From Paragonimus skrjabini miyazakii (Eukaryota; Platyhelminthes; Trematoda; Plagiorchiida; Troglotrematidae), in contig JTDE01000155.1 of the NCBI GenBank assembly GCA_014338405.1, positions 307,355 through 371,354 of the forward strand: a DNA stretch of 64,000 nucleotides. Reading direction: 5' to 3'. The notes under the pieces were generated by a model. That model saw nothing but the letters and a program-made list of their open reading frames with translations. It had not been told where the DNA came from and searched no databases. This document shows positions 1 through 13,439 of this stretch, piece after piece (the stretch's first letter is position 1; the number at the start of each line of letters is the position of its first letter). Position numbers and translations under genes: made by a program.

Positions 1-3000
1 TGTCTCATGTAGACATTGCTTGAACAACGCCACAGTCCATCGTTGCTTATTTTGGAGACCACCAAGTAAGCGACGGATACATGAGATAGTGGAAATGTCT
101 AGATTGTCCTGCCTGGGTCCCGTTCAACTTGTGCCGACAGGGCATTCGCTGGAACGCACAATGATCAGTACGGTGTTGAGAAGATGCCACAATTTGACCA
201 GGAGATGATGTGGTCATGAAAGATCAATATCCAGATTTCCTTGTTTAAGTTGTTAGGGGATGTCGCCTGCCAACTAACGGAGTACTGAGAATTTGTGTAC
301 ACTTTCCGCGCGAATGGTCCAGCTCCCCTATATGCACGATCGAATGCGCATACGCATTACGAATCTTCAATTCGTTCTGTGATGCCACAAATGTCGAGGG
401 TTTCTGATGGCACTACTTGCCCTCAACAACCTCACAAGCACCACGACGATAATCTTACAAACTGGCGAGATGATGCTACTCAGGTAGCAACCAAAAACCT
501 CAAGTGTCATGCCTGCAACAACAAGCATAAGGTCAAAGACGAACACCTTTTGAAATACCACGGAGATCAGTCATATCCGTTAAACGCTTGGTATGTATGC
601 TATCCGTAAACGGAATGAGTTAAGCAATGTCTTATGGATGCACAACGTCTGTTGGCTTTCTACCCAGCCAAAGCTCCAGCCCAAAACACTGTGAATCTCC
701 AGGTGCTGCTTCTAGACTATTAGCAAGCGTTAATTAAAGAACGAGAAAGAGAAGAAGGGACACAAAGGTTAAACCCCATCTGTGGAATAGATCGTTTGAG
801 GTGACTAGTTTCGAGTGTACATTTTGCACTCAGAATGGGCATACGGTGTTTGGGGCAAATAGCAAACAATGTTCAATCAACACTACGTGCACGGTAGAGG
901 TTAACATATTTACATTTCAAAAACCTGTGCCAACTTCACTGAATTGATTTCTCACTTGAGACGGGCTCGAATTGTGGTAGGCAAACTTTGAGTTTATTTT
1001 CTCTGTCCTATGTTGAACCATACTATCGTTATAGTAATATTCGCTATGATTTCTGACATCGTCTAAAGCGGATTCTTCCAAAAATGATTACCTTCCCCTA
1101 CTCAATGAATCATTCCAGGTGGTTAATTCAAAATATAAGGCAACACTATAAACTCAATGTAAAAATTCAAAAACACCAGTCCTTATGTGGACTTAATTCG
1201 AAATGGTAAGCGTAGGATTACGAGTCAAAAGATCACTGAGGATGTTCTATACTACAGTTTAGTACCATGTACGGGTAGTGATGTGAAATTTGTATACTCC
1301 TGGATACGGGCTGAAATGACTCATGCAGTCCTCAACTGTGAGGCCTAAGCAGAATATCATGCATTTCGTAAAACGTTGACGTAAGATGCAGTTTACAAAA
1401 TTAATCCCTAGGATTTATTTCTATTCCGTTGTATTTACCGTCTGTCAACTTTGATGACACAGAGCACACCAGAGAATTAATTATACGGACGCCAGTTTCA
1501 AACGTCCACAAATTACCTCCAACCTTCCTAGTGTACTGTAATCTGCCCATAGTTGTGATATGTAACTGCCTAGGTAACCTGTTCTGGAGTTCCTGTATGA
1601 TTGCGTAAATACAGAAGCAAGACGAAAATGACCAAGTAGTGGTTGTTGTAATCTATTTGTTATGAGTTACTCGTGGGTATTATGGGCTTTCGTTTATATG
1701 GTTTAAAAGTCAAGTAACACTTGAAAGAATCTGGCTGGAAAGCCTATGACTATGCGACAGCTGCGATTAGATAGAAGTGTTTGTCACTTTATTATGGGTT
1801 CAGTGAGATATAGAGAGCGTGGTCACTAATGCTACAAATACTCGTTGATGGCCTTGTTAAAAATCTAAGAAACCAATTTCGGGAATTTTGTATGTTTGTT
1901 CTTGATGCGCAATTGTAAACATTCCACTTCTTATCCGCAAGATTTTGACCTATCTGATGAGGCTAATATAAATGGAATATACAATGACAAACCAAGGAAA
2001 TTTTTCAGTAACAGACCAAATCACGACTGACTAGCTCGCATAAAACAAATTGAATCCCAAAGATTTCAACTGTTCGGTTTTACAGGTCCCAGTAAGCCTT
2101 CCAAAGAACTTACAAGTGTACACTATTTTTTTTCGCTGTGAACCATCCATAAGGTTTTCCTTATTTTGCGATTAACCAACACATCCTATGAAAAATGACT
2201 GTGTTTGCTGAATAGTATAACATTTTTTAATTTAAAGAAAGTGTCATAACTCCTTGTGATTCACACGGTCAGAGGTGAAAAGTTACCGATATTTCATCAA
2301 CAAATTTAGCCACTTTTCAAAGAGGAGATGCAGCATCAACATACCCGAAGTAGCTGCATATTCCGTTGTTTAGGTTCACTTGTGAATACTTTTAAGTTAC
2401 TTAGGAATTGTCCTTTCATGTTTTCAAAAACACGTGAAAAGAATTGAAGAATCTGTGCGAGCGTAAAGTGCATTGCAGTTACCTCCATTATTTGTGTTAC
2501 TAACGTCATTAGTTTTTCGCGAAATTCTGCATTTTCTATCTGTACAAAATCCTCTTGGAATCGTTTTAAACGCAATTAGCAAAATAATGGTTCTGGACCC
2601 ATCAGAATTTTCCTTTGGACTGGATTACGGCTTACATGCTTTCTTTCTTCTGTCGCTAGTAAGACGTCCACAGTGTAAGACGATTTTGATTATTGAACAA
2701 TCTTAAACAAACTGGTTAAGAGAACACAAGTGAACATATTGCCACTTGAGTTCAAAGGGGGATATATTGGAATTTTTGCTTTAGTTTTGTGCCCCGTAAC
2801 AGCAGTTACACACCGATTCGACAATCAGTCAAATTGTGGAGCGTACTAGAAAAAGAAAAATATAATTACCTAAATGTTCACTAATTATTTTTATGCAAAG
2901 TTTGGTGTTAACGGTGCAAACTTATTCATTATATTTGCCTTAGAAATATCATCCCGTGTCATCCTGTGGTTTTCTGACCACACTAAGAAGTTTGTGATCT

Positions 3001-6000
3001 TAGTTGTTTTGGTTCAACAAATGTACACAGTGAACAGCAATATGTAGACGGAACACACAAAAGATTTGCTTCACAGAAAATAACTGGGGCTTGACTCTAG
3101 CAGCGAATCAATGACGCTTTTATTCACAGTACTAGGTTTTACATTTTACACAGATTTAATTGCGGGAAGTAGAGAACAGTTTGTAGGTTAGGTTAAAGCT
3201 AAACTTTCAGTGGATATGTCAGTTCAGTACTCAATTCCAAACGGAAATTGTGAGACCTATATAGAATAGTTCACACTGATTGATTACCCACTGCTTTACT
3301 GGAGCATGTGTGGGGAACAGAACCGTTTCTGATCATTAGGAATAACAGTGTTGTCGGTAGCTTGAGCTGATGGTTTAGGCATTCGATGGTTCACCAAACT
3401 CGGCATTTAGGTGGGAAGCACTATACAGCCAAACAAGGCAACAATATCAGTGCGTAGTTGCATGGGCGTATAGAGTTTAGCATATAAGTTGTGAAATTTG
3501 AAAAAAGAACCTCACATGACTGACTGTGATTATCTGCTTACAGTACGCGTCTGCCAAGTTGCGACACCTACGCAACGACAAATGCACAATGCTAAGGATG
3601 AAATAGTCAGTATCACACTAACAAAAATGCGACGAGAGAGCAAGTTGAAGTAACAAGAAGAAAAAAACTATTGGATTTACACGAATGCATCATAATCTAC
3701 TGAATATTTCTCCCTGCTGCACAATCTACCAAAGCGTCATGTTTGGCTACTTAATTAGCACCACCTCACGTGGAAATCTTAACAAAAATGACACCTAACT
3801 GCTTTATCGGAATGCGATTAGCTTCTGATCATTTTACAGACAAATAATAGAGTGTCTAGTATGAAGAAATTCATGCGAAAAGAAAACGCACAGACAGTAG
3901 AAAGTTACATAACTGTTATTCGAAATGATTGTGTTGTGTTTTATGGTGTAGAAATAAAAAATGTACACTAAGTACAAATACATCACTTGAGAACAGTGTC
4001 TTATCCAATTGTAAAAACTGCATCAGCGCTATCAAAGAAGCTCTAATTTACTGAATAGTTAATCTTCGATAAACAAAGGTGACGTCAAACGCTGGGTTGC
4101 AGTTGCTGAGCGAGAGGTGATCACTATTTACGTTGGTGTGTAAAAATGTCTGAGCACTCGCAGATCGCAATTGTATACAATTAAACTAAAGCAGGTAGAA
4201 CAAATATCGCGTAATATACTGAAACCAGCTGACATTTTCGGTGATCTACAGTTTCAAGAGAAAAACTTGAACATCTGAGCCGAAAATTTTGACAAGTGCT
4301 GTGCAACGAGAACCACAGGAAAGTCCACTGGTTTATAGAAGGATGTACAAGAAGCTCTAGGTGACATGAGAACACTCGAAGTTAATCGAAAATAATGGTT
4401 TCTGGTTTTTTCAATCGCAAACTTTTACACCGGGTGACGAACAAAAATAGACTGGAAAGAAAACTGCCTAGAGCTGTCATGGATATGACCTCCGAAATGA
4501 CGAGTTTGCCTACTGAGGCATATACAAATGTAAAAGCGATCCATTTTCAGTAGCCTGGTTGATCAAACTAAATTCCTTTTTTCATGTGCCCAAACAAAAA
4601 TGCAGCATAGTGACATTTTCTAACAAAACAATGTAGCAGAATGCAAGTCCAATGCAAAGACATGCTCAGTTTATCATGAGATAACAGCAGAAATGCTCAG
4701 CTTGCTGTCTGCATTTCAAAGCAATGGAGAATCACTGGAGACTCTAGCTCATGAGATATAACAAAATATCAGAGTTTTCCATTCAACTTCCTGAGTAATT
4801 AATACTCTGAAATAAAAATGGGTTAGATCCGGTTTTGCTGTTTGTGTCACACACTTACGGAAACCGTGTTCTGTCCGTTTAGAGTGGGCGGACTTTATCT
4901 TCTTGACTTTCACTAAGCGAACAGCATGTACAGACTATCTGTTCAGCTTTGTCACTGTCACACTTGATAGAATGCTGATAAAATAAAATATTGGCTGGAT
5001 ATTTTGGTAAATAAGCATTACTACGGATCACTTACTAAGGAAATTAGCTAAAACCTAAGGGACGAAGTACCGGTTCTCTTATGTTTGTTGCAGAGTGTAG
5101 CTGCTCTCCAACCTCACTAACAGAAACTTGTAAATACGATGACAGTTATATAAAGCAGAACAAAGCTGTGAACGTAAGCGCGTGTTCAAAATCACCTGAG
5201 TGATAATTATGGCAACCGGATAATCAAATCTTCTGAATAAGCGCCGTGTGGGTGAGCAATAACATAAGTATAACCAAGGTAGTGAACCTCATTCGAACGA
5301 ACATTAAACCGATGTTAATGAGTCCGTTAGAATAATCTTCATTTGTTCTATGGTTTCTATTATTATTTCGGGTAGTATTATCTTCTGTCTTTGAGCATAT
5401 GCACACACAAGATAACTCCAGACGATAGCTACCAGTCACCACGTGTTTCTCACAATACGAATCCGGGGGGCGCATATTTTTGGCTTGTGCACAGTTCAAT
5501 ATAGAGCGCAATGTTGAAAATGTCCTCTTTTCAAACGTAACATGACGTCCAAGTTAGTTAGCGCTTTAATTTGCACGTGAAATTAAAGCTGGCTTGAAAA
5601 TTGTTAGGGCTATTTGAATCACTTGCCCCTTCTCAAGCAGGAAAGACAACACGTGTCAAAATGCCTTATAAACGAGGCATATGGGAAGTACGAGGCCCAA
5701 TTGCCATTCAGTCCGGCTGAAAGACAAATCCAACTGAATCCAATTTAATCTTCGGGTGGCAGAAGGACACTAGGATAGTACATTAGTAATGGGAAACCTG
5801 AGCAAAAACTTAGGGTAAGACGCAGCTCGGCTGTACCCTACCATAAACGTTTTTAAAGGAGGATCAAGAGAGTGACTGGAGCACGTTTTTCAACCCCAGT
5901 TGATTCACTTTTAACCATAGTTAGTTTATATTTGCCTGTGTAATTAGGAAATTATGTAGCACGGTAAGGATTATATCTGTTTTTGTCTAAAGATTTGCAG

Positions 6001-7074
6001 AAGAGAGTAGAACTCACCAACCACAATCCAGACAGCATACCGAACCCAGGTGATCCAGGAAAGCTCGGAGATCACAAACATGTTAACAGTCAACGTGACA
6101 CAAGGGAACAGAGGCACCAGTGGTATCTGCGAATAGACATTTTGTGGGAGAATAAAGTTATGACAAAGATTGACGAGTGAATTCCGTTTACATTTCTATT
6201 CAGTGATAGCAACTCTATAATTGATTTGTGAAGTATACTGATCGTCCAGTCCAATAGAACTACAATAAGGATCGATTTAAAAACAGTTGTGTTTGTATGT
6301 TGTATCTTACTCTGAACAGCTCGTATACTTAAACTTGGTTACAGTACACCATACTAGTCTGATAATAATAACAAATGCTCCTTTATTTTGTGGATAGAGA
6401 GATAACAAGAAATCATTTTGAGAGCGAAGAACAACGTTATGTGTACATGTAGGTAGGCGTTAAAAATGTAATGAGGAAGGTGAAGACTGTGAGGAGATCA
6501 ATGAAACAGTAGATGGAGATGACAAGATTTGAGAGAATTTGTTTACGCGTTGTGAAACTCAATATGGAAAAGCATGTTCAATGGGAGGCTATTTGAAGAA
6601 ACTTCGGAGTTTGTTAGGTCAACGCTGCGTGGTTGGAACTGTGAAAACCATATTCTAGTAAGCATTATTGAATGTGGTGAAATAGAAATGGACATATAGA
6701 ATGTCTACGAACAAAGATTGTATGGATCAAAAACTCAAGAATCATCTAACCACTTGTGCAATCAAACAGAAATGTTGAAACAGAAATAGCCAGTCCAAGA
6801 CCTAACATCTCTGGACATACGATCTTGAATGAGCTTTAACCAGATGAACTGTAATAGATCAACCATTCTGAGATCACATGACCCATGCCAACAAACTTGC
6901 AAGTTCAATTATTTCAGTCGGACATCAGGCTCCATATACTCCGCCCTCACAATGCTTATGCAAGCAACGTTAGAAGAGGCTGTATCAGATGGGTAGCAAA
7001 TGGATAAGCAGACAGGTCAAAAGAAGAACGGGTAAAAATGTAGTTACACGACTAATCTGATCGATTGAACTCAC
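1..7074. other. Region 3' of the last visible transporter exon, no gene recognised
   Basis: AT-rich sequence with only short open frames. The terminal exon or exons of the transporter could lie here or beyond the left edge. The only repeat noticed is the SINE scrap at about 1.75 kb. The frame at 295-609 (104 codons, a few Cys and His) has no recognisable family. Confidence 0.5.
1731..1775 (+). repeat. SINE-like repeat family A, 3' scrap
   Basis: Only the 3' module is recognisable: GGCTGGAAAGCCTATGACTA followed by TGCGACAGCTGCGATTAG, matching GACTGGAAAGTCTATGGGAA and TGCGACAGCTGCGATCAA of the other copies. Confidence 0.4.
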
Positions 7075-7398
7075 ACGGAAAAGACGTGGATTGGGTGGTT
7101 TGTGCTGTACGAATGCACACATGAGCACGATGCACAGAACGATCAACAAAAACACTACGGGGACCAATACTAGGCGCCATATTGGCCACTGGGCTTCCGG
7201 CGAGCCAGATTTGAGCAGAATGATTAAGACAGCGTTCAGGACGATGTAGATTGAAACGAGGATAGTAACACCTGTTCCCGGTTGACCGCGATTTACGTTC
7301 TGTACGCAGTTCTGTGACATGCATTTTGCCCAAGAACTTTTCAAATATCCCGGCTGTCCAACGCGCGACAGTCCATCACTGGACGACCCAACGAGAAT
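7075..7398 (-). CDS. Cationic amino acid transporter (SLC7A/CAT type), exon after the variable loop with two membrane helices
   Basis: A 108-codon exon, phase 0 at both ends, with acceptor TTGTAG at 7400-7399. It begins with the rest of the polar loop (Ser/Gly rich, three Cys), then RGQPGTGVTILVSIYIVL, a helix, a short loop ending in AQWPIWR, a second strongly hydrophobic helix (LVLVPVVFLLIVLCIVLM) and the exit QHKPPNPRLF. Helices after the variable loop separate the 14-helix CAT branch from the 12-helix LAT branch of SLC7A. The preferred donor is CGT|GTGAGT at 7074-7069. If the donor is not used, translation continues 30 residues to a TGA at 6987-6985. The family normally has two more helices and a C-terminal tail. 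No convincing exon for them is visible between 1 and 7074, so they are either outside the window or too diverged to see. Confidence 0.85.
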
Positions 7399-8007
7399 CT
7401 ACAACATCGAAAAGTCCAGTTACAAATAGGTAGCAGCATATCAACCTCATCAAAAGCATCCTGAATAAAAACACCCGTAATCGACGGAATACATGCTATG
7501 ATATGTTTAGCTTAAAATAGACCAATATTGGTAGTTTAATCGTACGTTCCAATTTCTCAACCAACTCATGCAGCATATAAGTGAAATATTTACAACTTTG
7601 CTTTTGAGAAGTATTGGACACAATGACTGGATGAACTTGTGGTTGCATCAGCTTCGTCGAAATCAGCATCCTTCTATGAAAACCAGCAGAAAATTTTATG
7701 CACTGAACGCACGTGAATGCTACGGGAATTTCAAAATCCTATGGCTTCCATTGTTACACTATAGATACACGTGTGTTGCCATTTATCATGTCTACCAAAT
7801 CGGAATAGAAATGCAGAACTAGTAGATTCCAAATCACCAATAAGATTGTCATCGTGCCAAGTCGAATGCTGGGAGATAGCGGGAAGAAATAACTGAATGA
7901 ATGGTTTCATTAACCCACGTTTATGTAAAGCTGATCTACTTGGTCGAATTCCAGTCGATGAGAGTTGATGAATCCGAAAACATCCATAAATAACTTGGGT
8001 ATTTGTG

Positions 8008-8032
8008 ATACATACATACATACATACATACA
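8008..8032 (+). repeat. (ATAC)n microsatellite
   Basis: About six ATAC units in a transporter intron. Confidence 0.9.
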
Positions 8033-10353
8033 GATGGCGTTGATAATGTTTAATCCACAAAGGATAAGAAACATAACTGTAACAGTACAGTCAGTGACTA
8101 TGAATTTTATGTCCCGAAACAGAGTGACTTATTATAGACTTCCTCTGATCGTCATGTCACCTATGACAACGAAAACATGCTGGCTGAGTAGGAACAAATG
8201 GCCTTTTGAACCATTTTTTCGTTTGTTTTGATCGATTTATTAAAGAACTAATGTTAGAATACAGCGGGAAAATTTTCATACTATTTTAAGGAAATGTGTA
8301 TCGTATAGTCACGTTGTTTTTTATACTTTACTAGAACGGAAGACTTGACGGTAGCTATTGATTTGTTAATTTCCGCCTTTCAATGACGATAAAATCGATG
8401 AGAAAGGTGAAAATATTTTTGCACCAATTACCTTTAATGAAACGCTTTAGAAAGTTTTAATGCATGAGGCTTGTGACCAGATTACTATAATTTTTAGTGA
8501 GGTTTATTTCAACAAAGTGAAAAATGGGAATTTGATTATTAAACCAAACACGCATCAGCCACAAGATTTTTGAGCTGTGAATACTTATTTCATGGTAAGA
8601 TGGAGAGTAACAGCTCTGTAAAGGAAACCCATGGATAAAACCATATTTCTTTCTAACGGGAAAACGTTGTTCACAGGGAAAGGCTATGATCTTATCAGAA
8701 AGTATACGCTAGTAGTAAAACGCTTAAACAACTGTGCACGTAATTCTGTGGATTGCTTCAGAATAACACTGATGATTTTCAAACTGAACACTAAAGATGA
8801 TGATGACAATATCACCTTGAAGATAAAGAAACTGAGACCTGATTTTCCTTCACGTACAAAGTTCAGGAACCAAACTTGAGGTCAAATAACGTTTGTTACA
8901 CATTCCTGGCATTCTCAGATAAGAAAAAATCCAGTTTCATCTGTTTGCTTTTGTATTTTCGCATGATCTTTTGCTTCAGTTTGAACTACAGTCAATTTTA
9001 GGAGCACTTTTGGTTTACATAGCTTGAATATTGTTGAGATTTGCTAGAAGCATCTGAAAATTAACAGAGTTTTCAGCTACCGCCATAGAGGAGAAGTACT
9101 AGACTCGAACTTTGTAACTGAGATTAATCGGAAGTGCATAGCATTGCCCCCACCGAATTTAACTCCAGTCCAATTGCTGTAAGGCAGTCATATTGTTCAT
9201 ATTACGTGTGACTGATATAACACCTAAACACTAAGGCACTCATGGGAACCACAGTGGAACACGACAAATCGTCGGGATACAGGTTATCACGATAGTCGCG
9301 ATATGGTAACCAACGGTCGTAAACACGGAACTGCCAACTAACTCTCTGTTGACCATTTGAACGACTTATTAGTAACCAATCCATGAAAATCCACTGTAGC
9401 TGAAACAATATTCAAAACTAAAATGAATTGTAGTGACTTGGCAGTGTATCTTGCCGTGCTCGATTGCATGCACTTATGTTGTTAGTTATACACTTTGTCT
9501 AATTCCTTAAGATACGACTTTCAATATATGAATGCCAGAGGCCGAAAAGGGAGGGAAAAATGGACAAAGTATCTGCTGAATAGATGCGCTTTAAGGTGGT
9601 GATTCTCTTACATGAAGAGATTCAACTCAATAAGCCAAAATGTCTTGTCACTACTGGCATTAGAGGTGTTAGTTCATTACGCTGATGCTGCAATGGGGAT
9701 TTTACTGTTTCTATGATTAGCGATCCTTGCTGAAGGTGGTCCTTGTTTGAAGATCCTTGTGAAATAGCACTGCGTTATCAAAAAGTGTAACTGACGTACC
9801 TAAAGTAACCTAAAAGAACTGGAGGATTTCATGCAGTAGGATTAGAAAACTTCGTACTGTTCACTCAAAATTCACATATGTGGACTACACTGTACCGTAG
9901 CAACGAACGGTGGCATACGCGTATGCAACAGTGAATCTGAGTTTATAAATAAGTTGACCAATCTGGACAATTCACCAGCTATTTGTACTTTTTAGATGAA
10001 TTAATCCTAGCTGTAATTTTTCGACAATTACTAGTAGATGTGTCAGAAAAGTCCGGTGTATATTAGGTTATGAATACCACTCAGCACGATTAAGGGTGGT
10101 GAATAGGTCAACGACACACGTGTTTCTGAATAACGAAACTAGAAGATCGGTTGTGCAATACGGTAATACCAGTCCGTATGTTCCATTCAGGTGGTACACA
10201 TACCAGCGATGAATGTCAAAAATAATTGAACGAATTAGACTCATAAATCTAGCCTCAGCGCCTCGAGTGACTTGAGGATGACTGGCTTGTAATGACGCAT
10301 CAAAACACGAACAGCGTTTACCGGACCGATCATATGACCGGTCTCCAGCGGGC

Positions 10354-10773
10354 TTGCGCTGTTTGATGGGGTCGCGTCAGGTTATGTCATTTGTTTGTGT
10401 TTACTACAGACACGTTATATGCATTACGTCCGCTTTAAAGTTGACGTGTTATCAGGCAGAACAAAAAATTCGCGATGAAATAAGTGCACGCAAAATCTCA
10501 GAACACAGTTTGGTTGACTGGAAGTGCACTAATGATGGGAAAGATTTGGCGAGTTTATGTTCTTTACCAAACGATTGTAGTAACCTTCTTAGACTCTATA
10601 GCTATTCATCAGCCTTCTCTCTTGAGGTACAACCAAGTATATGTGACACTTCCAGCATTCCTAATCAAGTGGGTCGTCTTTTCATAATTTATCGCAATGA
10701 CGCTGATGGCAATGCGGTCCACTTGGATCGGCAAGAGTACTACTCATCCAAGGCTTGCAAATCCACACTGTGA
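10354..10773 (+). other. 139-codon open frame, unassigned
   Basis: One of the two longest plus-strand open frames in the window, inside a transporter intron. The flanking sequence (10,280-10,370, e.g. GACCGATCATATGACCGGTC) is richer in G+C. No signal peptide, membrane helix or known motif was seen. It could be a transposon remnant or chance. Confidence 0.15.
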
Positions 10774-11437
10774 ACAAAGCGCTAATTGACGAAGCCAATG
10801 AACAGCTGTGATGAGGTCGGCCAACTGTGAACTACCGTTACTAATACTGTACATGTTTCCTACAGCACTCCTTACGCTCTGCAGTCATAAAATACTCGAG
10901 GTGCTTTCCTGTAGACATGACCAATGCGGGGTATCTGATAACGGTTCTCAGTAGCCTTGTGTATATTGCAGAAAACTTGCATCACAGGGTAGATACAACT
11001 GAACCAGGTTGGCAGCTAGCATCCTGGTTCGTTTACGGAGCCGGTATCATCTGCTTAGAGGTAGCACACAAGGTGGTTGAGAAATAAATATGACGCTGTA
11101 GTTGGCAGGTTAGGGCGTCAGCGGTAAGTTTCACATGACTGAAGTACTGCACAATTTTATCGGGTAGTTGAAAGTTACGTGCTGCGCATAAATAGAATGT
11201 CACGGTAACACGACTGAAAATTTTGGTAACGTTTCAAAAAGTCAACGTCAGAACCACCTTACAAAACTGAAAATTTATGTGAAACGTTCCAACTGATTCG
11301 CCACCAATTCTAGTGCTAGATACGATAGAATAAGACCGCATGTGCCTGGTTGAACATAATGGACTCGCATAACCTACACAGATGAATCGGCTTTGTATTC
11401 AATAAGATATACCATAAAATTAGTTGAGCGGACATAT

Positions 11438-11856
11438 TGTGGGGGATTGTCAGGCAGGAAGTACGAGCCTTCCAGCTCTCGGCGGAATACCCCAACGCAG
11501 GGGGGAGGTGCGTTCAAACACCCACGGTGAGCGGATGGAGAACGGCGTGGGCGACCGAATGAGTCATCGCTCGACCGGATCGGACCCACGGGCGAGACGT
11601 GGCGGCCGAAATAGAATGAATGACCAAATTGAAGGTGTGATTATTCCAACACTGTCAGGAATATCTCCACACGGCTGTGGATTACGGTCAAAGCCCACGG
11701 TTGATAGACGGGGGACAGCACGAGCGATGACTCATTCGGTCGCCCACGCCGTTCTCCATCCGCTCACCGTGGGTGTTTGAACGCACCTCCCCCCTGCGTT
11801 GGGGTATTCCGCCGAGAGCTGGAAGGCTCGTACTTCCTGCCTGACAATCCCCCACA
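11438..11856. mobile_element. GC-rich fold-back (MITE-like) element with long terminal inverted repeats
   Basis: Two inverted arms, 11433-11573 and 11721-11861, match base for base over 141 bp by reading, separated by a 147-bp centre. The outer ends read TGTGGGGGATTG...CAATCCCCCACA and are flanked on both sides by ATAT. Since ATAT is its own complement, the element proper is probably 11438-11856 with a 4-bp target duplication. It is much richer in G+C than its surroundings and sits in the 10.4-kb transporter intron. The two apparent 70-118 codon reading frames here share a peptide only because of the inverted repeat. No transposase or other coding sequence is seen, so it would be non-autonomous. 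Identical arms imply a recent insertion or an arm kept alike by gene conversion. Confidence 0.8.
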
Positions 11857-13439
11857 ATATGAATGTTGAGAATTAAACTGAACTCTTGAGCCGAATTCAT
11901 ATCAAAATGTTATTGCGTGGGCAGTTTAAAACATAGGTCATTTGAACAGAAAAATAAATATGACAAGCATTCCCTCACCAGCTTTAAAGAGATTGGGGTC
12001 ATCTGCTATTTATTTACAATCTGTAAAAAACCGATTTCTGGATGATATCAGTAGATCACAACAATTTTACTAATTTTCCACCCATTTGCTAATGTCCTGA
12101 CCAAAATCACACTCATCTAAGTACGATTTCTAGATGTTCACATAGCATTACAGTGGCAACTTTGAGTATACAATCTAACTCAAGATCACAAACACAAATT
12201 TACTTACGATTTAACGGTTGACGTGATGGCCAGGGGCTTCGCTCAGATGTTGACATAGAGAGGTCGTCATTGACAATGCAAGAAACAAAGTTGTTTTTTC
12301 CTACTTTTTATTAGACGAGTAACCAAAACGCGACATTTATGCAATATTCTTCTGAAAATCTCCACCTAACCAGAAATTCTCGTAAGTAAACTATCCAAGT
12401 CGATGAATGTTTCGGACTTCGAGGATCCACCAACAGAGTGTTATTCAAGTATAATTTTAGTAATATCAACTCCATTGTAGAGATCGCAGCTGTCATATGC
12501 TGTAATAGTTGACTCACATGACGAAAACTCTGACAACAGAGAGGAATCGGCTAGTGACATTTCATTTCAGCATAGCTCACTGCCTGCTTTTCAAACAACT
12601 TTGATGCTAGAGTCTTAATGAGTTATGAGTCAACCGTATGCACGTAGCTCTGTTAACTCAGGACTGAGGTAAGCATTCACAGTACTGTGGTGTGCAAAAT
12701 AAAGAGAGAATTTGCCGTACAATCTACGAGTTATCTACTACTTTACGCAAATGGAATTGTGTTTACCGCCTAGTTTTCGTAGTTGAGGAGGTAGATAAGA
12801 TGCAGCTTGTCCGGTCATGTTACCCGTAGATGGGAAGAGGTTTTATTTGGTGTTGTTTGCTGCAGAGTTAACGTGATTTATGAATATGTGAGTAGTATGG
12901 GCTTAATAAGAAAGTTCATTTCTAAAAATGATCTTTATTTGAACGTACAATCCGCAATCAATTCCAAACGTATGCAATAGTTGTCACTCTAATATGGACA
13001 ACTTGATAACCACCATTCAGTAGCTCAACCCCGTTCTTCTCGGATAGGTTTCGTACCGGATACGGAATTGCTTTTACGTATTCCACACAGGAAGCTGCTG
13101 TCTAGTTTTCCTTTTACACATGAATAAAAAATTCAACCTGAATGGCACACTTTGCTTCCTCTGCATATTTGTTTGAGGTTTTATGACATTTTCTAAATCA
13201 GCTGTATAAAAAAGTTTTCCATCAATTTGTAAACCTGCAACTGATCGTATTCATTCTCTACCTGTGTTTCTTTGTATGATTTGGAGCTTTTGTTCAGGAG
13301 CCAAGTACCTCAAGAGAGAACCAGCTATGTTAAGGTCTTTTCCTGTTTACTAGATTATTTTTGTTTATCTATTACAGGAATTTGAATATCGTATGTTCTC
13401 TTCAGTTGCTACACACGACAGCAATGGACATAAAAAAAC

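Noticed and set aside
295..609. 104-codon frame with Cys and His residues resembling a zinc finger
   Set aside because: The spacing (C-x2-C then H) does not match a known finger or zinc knuckle closely, and there is no conservation evidence.
5224..5340. Minus-strand segment with LINIGLMF, tempting as the missing penultimate helix of the transporter
   Set aside because: Only six to seven residues resemble the family. The conserved Trp and spacing after it are absent, and no acceptor lies in the right phase.
6900..6984. Short open segment after a TACAG acceptor as a possible last transporter exon
   Set aside because: In the required phase it stops after seven codons; other phases do not match the preceding exon.
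8008..8032. CRISPR-like short tandem repeat
   Set aside because: Simple ATAC microsatellite with no spacers.
11424..11900. Two open frames (plus 11424-11780, minus 11900-11688) with a shared 45-residue peptide
   Set aside because: They are the two arms of the inverted repeat read in opposite directions. There is no independent sign of coding.
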